Source: Myrica gale
Taxonomy: Eukaryota > Streptophyta > Magnoliopsida > Fagales > Myricaceae
Reading direction: 5' to 3'
Assembly: GCA_963930655.1 (NCBI GenBank)
Contig: OZ005608.1
Span: forward strand, 12,028,001 to 12,092,000
DNA: 64,000 nucleotides
Shown: piece by piece, positions 58,163 to 64,000 of the stretch
Position numbering within the stretch: the stretch's first letter is position 1
Layout: the number at the start of each line of letters is the position of its first letter
Notes under the pieces: model-generated
What the model saw: the letters and a program-made list of their open reading frames with translations, nothing else
Told to the model about the DNA's origin: nothing
Databases searched by the model: none
Translations under genes and position numbers: made by a program

Positions 58163-58440
58163 GTTATGGTTGTTGCAATGATTTCTTATATGGATCCCTC
58201 TCACAGGGGAAATACATCCATTCACGGGTATTCAACGTCGCTGAAAGAGGTTTTTCGCGCCGAATTGCTACAAAAAAATATCGGAGTTTTTGAAAAATCA
58301 AAATTTCGTCATGTAGTTTTCGTCTTCGTTTTTCGCACCGGAAAAGTGGAGTGTTTTCAAATACCGGCGGAAATCTAATCCCGTTCAGATAAATATTTTT
58401 TCCGCACGAAAATCTTCTCGGGGGCGGGAAAAAAGATGTT

Positions 58441-58559
58441 GGGGTGCAACACGAGGACTTCCCAGGAGGTCACCCATCCTAGTACTACTCTCGCCCAAGC
58501 ACGCTTAACTGCGGAGTTCTGATGGGATCCGGTGCATTAGTGCTGGTATGATCGCACCC
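58441..58559 (-). rRNA. 5S rRNA: 5S ribosomal RNA
   Basis: Consensus gene; upstream spacer class I. Confidence 0.97.
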
Positions 58560-58837
58560 GTTATATTTGTTGCAATGATTTCTTATATGGATCCCTCTCA
58601 CAGGGGAAATACATCCATTCACTGGTATTCAACGTCGCTGAAAGAGGTTTTTCGAGCCGAATTGCGACAAAAAAATATCCGAGTTTTTGAAAAATCAAAA
58701 TTTCGTCATGTAGTTTTCGATTTCGTTTTTCGCACCGGAAAAGTGGAGTGTTTTCAAATACCGGCGGAAATCTAATCCCGTTCAGATAAATATTTTTTCC
58801 GCACGAAAATCTTCTCGGGGGCGGGAAAAAAGATGTT

Positions 58838-58956
58838 GGGGTGCAACACGAGGACTTCCCAGGAGGTCACCCATCCCAGTACTACTCTCGCCCAAGCACG
58901 CTTAACTGCGGAGTTCTGATGGGATCCGGTGCATTAGTGCTGGTATGATCGCACCC
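58838..58956 (-). rRNA. 5S rRNA: 5S ribosomal RNA
   Basis: A80G; upstream spacer class D. Confidence 0.96.
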
Positions 58957-59234
58957 GTTATGTTTGTTGCAATGATTTCTTATATGGATCCCTCTGACAG
59001 GGGAAATACATCCATTCACGGGTATTCAACGTCGCTGAAAGAGCTTTTTCGCGCCGAATTGCGACAAAAAAATATCCGAGTTTTTGAAAAATCAAAATTT
59101 CGTCATGTAGTTTTCGATTTCGTTTTTCGCACCGGAAAAGTGGAGTGTTTTCAAATACCGGCGGAAATCTAATCCCGTTCAGATAAATATTTTTTCCGCA
59201 CGAAAATCTTCTCGGGGGCGGGAAAAAAGATGTT

Positions 59235-59353
59235 GGGGTGCAACACGAGGACTTCCCAGGAGGTCACCCATCCCAGTACTACTCTCGCCCAAGCACGCTT
59301 AACTGCGGAGTTCTGATGGGATCCAGTGCATTAGTGCTGGTATGATCGCACCC
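59235..59353 (-). rRNA. 5S rRNA: 5S ribosomal RNA
   Basis: A80G and C29T; upstream spacer class D. Confidence 0.95.
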
Positions 59354-59631
59354 GTTATGTTTGTTGCAATGATTTCTTATATGGATCCCTCTGACAGGGG
59401 AAATACATCCATTCACGGGTATTCAACGTCGCTGAAAGAGCTTTTTCGCGCCGAATTGCGACAAAAAAATATCCGAGTTTTTGAAAAATCAAAATTTCGT
59501 CATGTAGTTTTCGATTTCGTTTTTCGCACCGGAAAAGTGGAGTGTTTTCAAATACCGGCGGAAATCTAATCCCGTTCAGATAAATATTTTTTCCGCACGA
59601 AAATCTTCTCGGGGGCGGGAAAAAAGATGTT

Positions 59632-59750
59632 GGGGTGCAACACGAGGACTTCCCAGGAGGTCACCCATCCCAGTACTACTCTCGCCCAAGCACGCTTAAC
59701 TGCGGAGTTCTGATGGGATCCAGTGCATTAGTGCTGGTATGATCGCACCC
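59632..59750 (-). rRNA. 5S rRNA: 5S ribosomal RNA
   Basis: A80G and C29T; upstream spacer class X. Confidence 0.95.
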
Positions 59751-60028
59751 GTTATGTTTGTTGCAATGATTTCTTATATGGATCCCTCTCACAGGGGAAA
59801 TACATCCATTCACGGGTATTCAACGTCGCTGAAAGAGCTTTTTCGCGCCGAATTGCGACAAAAAAATATCCGAGTTTTTGAAAAATCAAAATTTCGTCAT
59901 TAAGTTTTCGTCTTCTTTTTTCGCACCGGAAAAGTGGAGTGTTTCCAAATACCGGCGGAAATCTAATCCCGTTCAGATAAATATTTTTTCCGCACGAAAA
60001 TCTTCTCGGGGGCGGGAAAAAAGATGTT

Positions 60029-60147
60029 GGGGTGCAACACGAGGACTTCCCAGGAGGTCACCCATCCTAGTACTACTCTCGCCCAAGCACGCTTAACTGC
60101 GGAGTTCTGATGGGATCCGGTGCATTAGTGCTGGTATGATCGCACCC
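60029..60147 (-). rRNA. 5S rRNA: 5S ribosomal RNA
   Basis: Consensus gene; upstream spacer class V. Confidence 0.97.
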
Positions 60148-60425
60148 GTTATGGTTGTTGCAATGATTTCTTATATGGATCCCTCTCACAGGGGAAATAC
60201 ATCCATTCACGGGTATTCAACGTCGCTGAAAGAGGTTTTTCGCGCCGAATTGCTACAAAAAAATATCGGAGTTTTTGAAAAATCAAAATTTCGTCATGTA
60301 GTTTTCGTCTTCGTTTTTCGCACCGGAAAAGTGGAGTGTTTTCAAATACCGGCGGAAATCTAATCCCGTTCAGATAAATATTTTTTCCGCACGAAAATCT
60401 TCTCGGGGGCGGGAAAAAAGATGTT

Positions 60426-60544
60426 GGGGTGCAACACGAGGACTTCCCAGGAGGTCACCCATCCTAGTACTACTCTCGCCCAAGCACGCTTAACTGCGGA
60501 GTTCTGATGGGATCCGGTGCATTAGTGCTGGTATGATCGCACCC
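60426..60544 (-). rRNA. 5S rRNA: 5S ribosomal RNA
   Basis: Consensus gene; upstream spacer class Y. Confidence 0.97.
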
Positions 60545-60822
60545 GTTATGTTTGTTGCAATGATTTCTTATATGGATCCCTCTCACAGGGGAAATACATC
60601 CATTCACGGGTATTTAACGTCGCTGAAAGAGGTTTTTCGAGCCGAATTGCGACAAAAAAATATCCGAGTTTTTGAAAAATCAAAATTTCGTCATGTAGTT
60701 TTCGTCTTCGTTTTTCGCACCGGAAAAGTGGAGTGTTTTCAAATACCGGCGGAAATCTAATCCCGTTCAGATAAATATTTTTTCCGCACGAAAATCTTCT
60801 CGGGGGCGGGAAAAAAGATGTT

Positions 60823-60941
60823 GGGGTGCAACACGAGGACTTCCCAGGAGGTCACCCATCCTAGTACTACTCTCGCCCAAGCACGATTAACTGCGGAGTT
60901 CTGATGGGATCCGGTGCATTAGTGCTGGTATGATCGCACCC
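60823..60941 (-). rRNA. 5S rRNA: 5S ribosomal RNA
   Basis: G56T in box A; upstream spacer class D. Confidence 0.94.
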
Positions 60942-61219
60942 GTTATGTTTGTTGCAATGATTTCTTATATGGATCCCTCTGACAGGGGAAATACATCCAT
61001 TCACGGGTATTCAACGTCGCTGAAAGAGCTTTTTCGCGCCGAATTGCGACAAAAAAATATCCGAGTTTTTGAAAAATCAAAATTTCGTCATGTAGTTTTC
61101 GATTTCGTTTTTCGCACCGGAAAAGTGGAGTGTTTTCAAATACCGGCGGAAATCTAATCCCGTTCAGATAAATATTTTTTCCGCACGAAAATCTTCTCGG
61201 GGGCGGGAAAAAAGATGTT

Positions 61220-61338
61220 GGGGTGCAACACGAGGACTTCCCAGGAGGTCACCCATCCCAGTACTACTCTCGCCCAAGCACGCTTAACTGCGGAGTTCTG
61301 ATGGGATCCGGTGCATTAGTGCTGGTATGATCGCACCC
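61220..61338 (-). rRNA. 5S rRNA: 5S ribosomal RNA
   Basis: A80G; upstream spacer class X with a private C to T near 61592. Confidence 0.96.
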
Positions 61339-61616
61339 GTTATGTTTGTTGCAATGATTTCTTATATGGATCCCTCTCACAGGGGAAATACATCCATTCA
61401 CGGGTATTCAACGTCGCTGAAAGAGCTTTTTCGCGCCGAATTGCGACAAAAAAATATCCGAGTTTTTGAAAAATCAAAATTTCGTCATTAAGTTTTCGTC
61501 TTCTTTTTTCGCACCGGAAAAGTGGAGTGTTTCCAAATACCGGCGGAAATCTAATCCCGTTCAGATAAATATTTTTTCCGCACGAAAATCTTTTCGGGGG
61601 CGGGAAAAAAGATGTT

Positions 61617-61735
61617 GGGGTGCAACACGAGGACTTCCCAGGAGGTCACCCATCCTAGTACTACTCTCGCCCAAGCACGCTTAACTGCGGAGTTCTGATG
61701 GGATCCGGTGCATTAGTGCTGGTATGATCGCACCC
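61617..61735 (-). rRNA. 5S rRNA: 5S ribosomal RNA
   Basis: Consensus gene; upstream spacer class V. Confidence 0.97.
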
Positions 61736-62013
61736 GTTATGGTTGTTGCAATGATTTCTTATATGGATCCCTCTCACAGGGGAAATACATCCATTCACGG
61801 GTATTCAACGTCGCTGAAAGAGGTTTTTCGCGCCGAATTGCTACAAAAAAATATCGGAGTTTTTGAAAAATCAAAATTTCGTCATGTAGTTTTCGTCTTC
61901 GTTTTTCGCACCGGAAAAGTGGAGTGTTTTCAAATACCGGCGGAAATCTAATCCCGTTCAGATAAATATTTTTTCCGCACGAAAATCTTCTCGGGGGCGG
62001 GAAAAAAGATGTT

Positions 62014-62132
62014 GGGGTGCAACACGAGGACTTCCCAGGAGGTCACCCATCCTAGTACTACTCTCGCCCAAGCACGCTTAACTGCGGAGTTCTGATGGGA
62101 TCCGGTGCATTAGTGCTGGTATGATCGCACCC
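62014..62132 (-). rRNA. 5S rRNA: 5S ribosomal RNA
   Basis: Consensus gene; upstream spacer class X, without A80G. Confidence 0.97.
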
Positions 62133-62410
62133 GTTATGTTTGTTGCAATGATTTCTTATATGGATCCCTCTCACAGGGGAAATACATCCATTCACGGGTA
62201 TTCAACGTCGCTGAAAGAGCTTTTTCGCGCCGAATTGCGACAAAAAAATATCCGAGTTTTTGAAAAATCAAAATTTCGTCATTAAGTTTTCGTCTTCTTT
62301 TTTCGCACCGGAAAAGTGGAGTGTTTCCAAATACCGGCGGAAATCTAATCCCGTTCAGATAAATATTTTTTCCGCACGAAAATCTTCTCGGGGGCGGGAA
62401 AAAAGATGTT

Positions 62411-62529
62411 GGGGTGCAACACGAGGACTTCCCAGGAGGTCACCCATCCTAGTACTACTCTCGCCCAAGCACGCTTAGCTGCGGAGTTCTGATGGGATCC
62501 GGTGCATTAGTGCTGGTATGATCGCACCC
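62411..62529 (-). rRNA. 5S rRNA: 5S ribosomal RNA
   Basis: T52C; upstream spacer class V with the C to T near 62688. Confidence 0.95.
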
Positions 62530-62807
62530 GTTATGGTTGTTGCAATGATTTCTTATATGGATCCCTCTCACAGGGGAAATACATCCATTCACGGGTATTC
62601 AACGTCGCTGAAAGAGGTTTTTCGCGCCGAATTGCTACAAAAAAATATCGGAGTTTTTGAAAAATCAAAATTTCGTCATGTAGTTTTTGTCTTCGTTTTT
62701 CGCACCGGAAAAGTGGAGTGTTTTCAAATACCGGCGGAAATCTAATCCCGTTCAGATAAATATTTTTTCCGCACGAAAATCTTCTCGGGGGCGGGAAAAA
62801 AGATGTT

Positions 62808-62926
62808 GGGGTGCAACACGAGGACTTCCCAGGAGGTCACCCATCCTAGTACTACTCTCGCCCAAGCACGCTTAACTGCGGAGTTCTGATGGGATCCGGT
62901 GCATTAGTGCTGGTATGATCGCACCC
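62808..62926 (-). rRNA. 5S rRNA: 5S ribosomal RNA
   Basis: Consensus gene; upstream spacer class V. Confidence 0.97.
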
Positions 62927-63204
62927 GTTATGGTTGTTGCAATGATTTCTTATATGGATCCCTCTCACAGGGGAAATACATCCATTCACGGGTATTCAAC
63001 GTCGCTGAAAGAGGTTTTTCGCGCCGAATTGCTACAAAAAAATATCGGAGTTTTTGAAAAATCAAAATTTCGTCATGTAGTTTTCGTCTTCGTTTTTCGC
63101 ACCGGAAAAGTGGAGTGTTTTCAAATACCGGCGGAAATCTAATCCCGTTCAGATAAATATTTTTTCCGCACGAAAATCTTCTCGGGGGCGGGAAAAAAGA
63201 TGTT

Positions 63205-63323
63205 GGGGTGCAACACGAGGACTTCCCAGGAGGTCACCCATCCTAGTACTACTCTCGCCCAAGCACGCTTAACTGCGGAGTTCTGATGGGATCCGGTGCA
63301 TTAGTGCTGGTATGATCGCACCC
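63205..63323 (-). rRNA. 5S rRNA: 5S ribosomal RNA
   Basis: Consensus gene; upstream spacer class X, without A80G. Confidence 0.97.
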
Positions 63324-63601
63324 GTTATGTTTGTTGCAATGATTTCTTATATGGATCCCTCTCACAGGGGAAATACATCCATTCACGGGTATTCAACGTC
63401 GCTGAAAGAGCTTTTTCGCGCCGAATTGCGACAAAAAAATATCCGAGTTTTTGAAAAATCAAAATTTCGTCATTAAGTTTTCGTCTTCTTTTTTCGCACC
63501 GGAAAAGTGGAGTGTTTCCAAATACCGGCGGAAATCTAATCCCGTTCAGATAAATATTTTTTCCGCACGAAAATCTTCTCGGGGGCGGGAAAAAAGATGT
63601 T

Positions 63602-63720
63602 GGGGTGCAACACGAGGACTTCCCAGGAGGTCACCCATCCTAGTACTACTCTCGCCCAAGCACGCTTAGCTGCGGAGTTCTGATGGGATCCGGTGCATTA
63701 GTGCTGGTATGATCGCACCC
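63602..63720 (-). rRNA. 5S rRNA: 5S ribosomal RNA
   Basis: T52C; upstream spacer class V with the C to T near 63870. Last full-length gene in the window. Confidence 0.95.
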
Positions 63721-63998
63721 GTTATGGTTGTTGCAATGATTTCTTATATGGATCCCTCTCACAGGGGAAATACATCCATTCACGGGTATTCAACGTCGCT
63801 GAAAGAGGTTTTTCGCGCCGAATTGCTACAAAAAAATATCGGAGTTTTTGAAAAATCAAAATTTCGTCATGTAGTTTTTGTCTTCGTTTTTCGCACCGGA
63901 AAAGTGGAGTGTTTTCAAATACCGGCGGAAATCTAATCCCGTTCAGATAAATATTTTTTCCGCACGAAAATCTTCTCGGGGGCGGGAAAAAAGATGTT

Positions 63999-64000
63999 GG
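63999..64000 (-). rRNA. 5S rRNA: 5S ribosomal RNA, cut by window edge
   Basis: The two G at the edge fall exactly where the 3' end of the next gene is due (63602 + 397), preceded by the T6 terminator in sense. Identity rests on spacing alone. Confidence 0.6.

Larger units (their letters stand above)
58044..61616 (-). repeat. 9-unit higher-order repeat, right arm, copy 2
   Basis: Same nine spacer classes and gene variants in the same order as 54471-58043. A private C to T in the last unit (near 61592, CTTTTCGGGG) appears to postdate the duplication. Confidence 0.88.
11868..64000 (-). repeat. 5S rDNA tandem array, right arm (inverted, 397-bp units)
   Basis: This arm holds 129 full-length genes and two truncated ones, all on the - strand. 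From the gene ending at 17668 to the one ending at 63720 there are 116 consecutive steps of exactly 397 bp. Length exceptions are two 340-bp units (the pseudogenes) and two 396-bp units: one A lost from the run at 13016-13021 and one T lost at 17427-17429. Spacer classes change along the arm: F, S, C and A dominate 13-40 kb; V dominates 41-50 kb; V, X, I and D alternate from 43 kb to the end. The array runs off the right edge. Confidence 0.97.
62014..64000 (-). repeat. 3-unit higher-order repeat to window edge
   Basis: Spacer classes X, V, V, X, V. The second and fifth units share T52C and a C to T change (TAGTTTTTGTC near 62688 and 63870), giving a period of 1,191 bp. Confidence 0.7.

Noticed and set aside
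1..64000. A CRISPR-like or satellite array
   Set aside because: The repeats are regularly spaced, but each unit holds a complete 5S rRNA gene with Pol III signals, and the spacers are repeats themselves rather than unique sequences.

Overview
The window is one continuous tandem array of nuclear 5S ribosomal RNA genes from a plant, and nothing else. The 119-nt gene is the plant 5S sequence. The usual plant upstream elements (TATAA at -28, GC at -14/-13, C at -1), the internal control region and a T6 RNA polymerase III terminator are all present. Helix I closes as GGGTGC with GCACCC, and positions 21-29 read TAATGCACC, which I recall as typical of eudicots. No protein gene, tRNA, other rRNA, transposon or CRISPR is visible, and I cannot name the species.

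The repeat unit is 397 bp: a 119-bp gene plus a 278-bp spacer. Left arm, 1-11859: 30 full-length genes on the + strand, every one exactly 397 bp from the next. At 11856-11925 the array inverts through a compound junction. Right arm, about 11868-64000: 129 full-length genes on the - strand, two internally deleted pseudogenes just after the junction (12505-12566, 12845-12906), and 2 nt of a further gene at the right edge. The arms are convergent, with 3' ends facing each other across 385 bp.

Of the 159 full-length genes I read 103 as identical to the consensus. The rest carry one or two substitutions, numbered below in RNA coordinates (1-119). C44A (13 genes) and G81T (5) occur only in the left arm. 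A80G (22), T59C (4), C29T (4) and G56T (2) occur only in the right arm. T52C occurs in both. Spacers fall into recurring classes, named here by position relative to the downstream gene's +1: S baseline; F = C to A at -166; L = C to G at -88; LF = both; V = A to C at -7, C to A at -107, G to C at -121; A = A to G at -2; C = G to C at -56; I = C to T at -6, C to A at -64, GA to AT at -162/-161; D = G to C at -40 plus the -88 and -162/-161 changes; X = AC to TA at -152/-151, usually with the -88 change; Y = G to A at -71. Gene variants and spacer classes together reveal higher-order repeats of 3, 5, 6, 9 and 10 units.

Functionally this is a source of 5S rRNA for the large ribosomal subunit, transcribed by Pol III with TFIIIA, TFIIIC and TFIIIB. 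How many copies are expressed cannot be read from sequence. The most notable points are the inverted junction with its two apparent template switches, the pair of pseudogenes lacking the whole internal promoter, and the separate homogenisation of the two arms.
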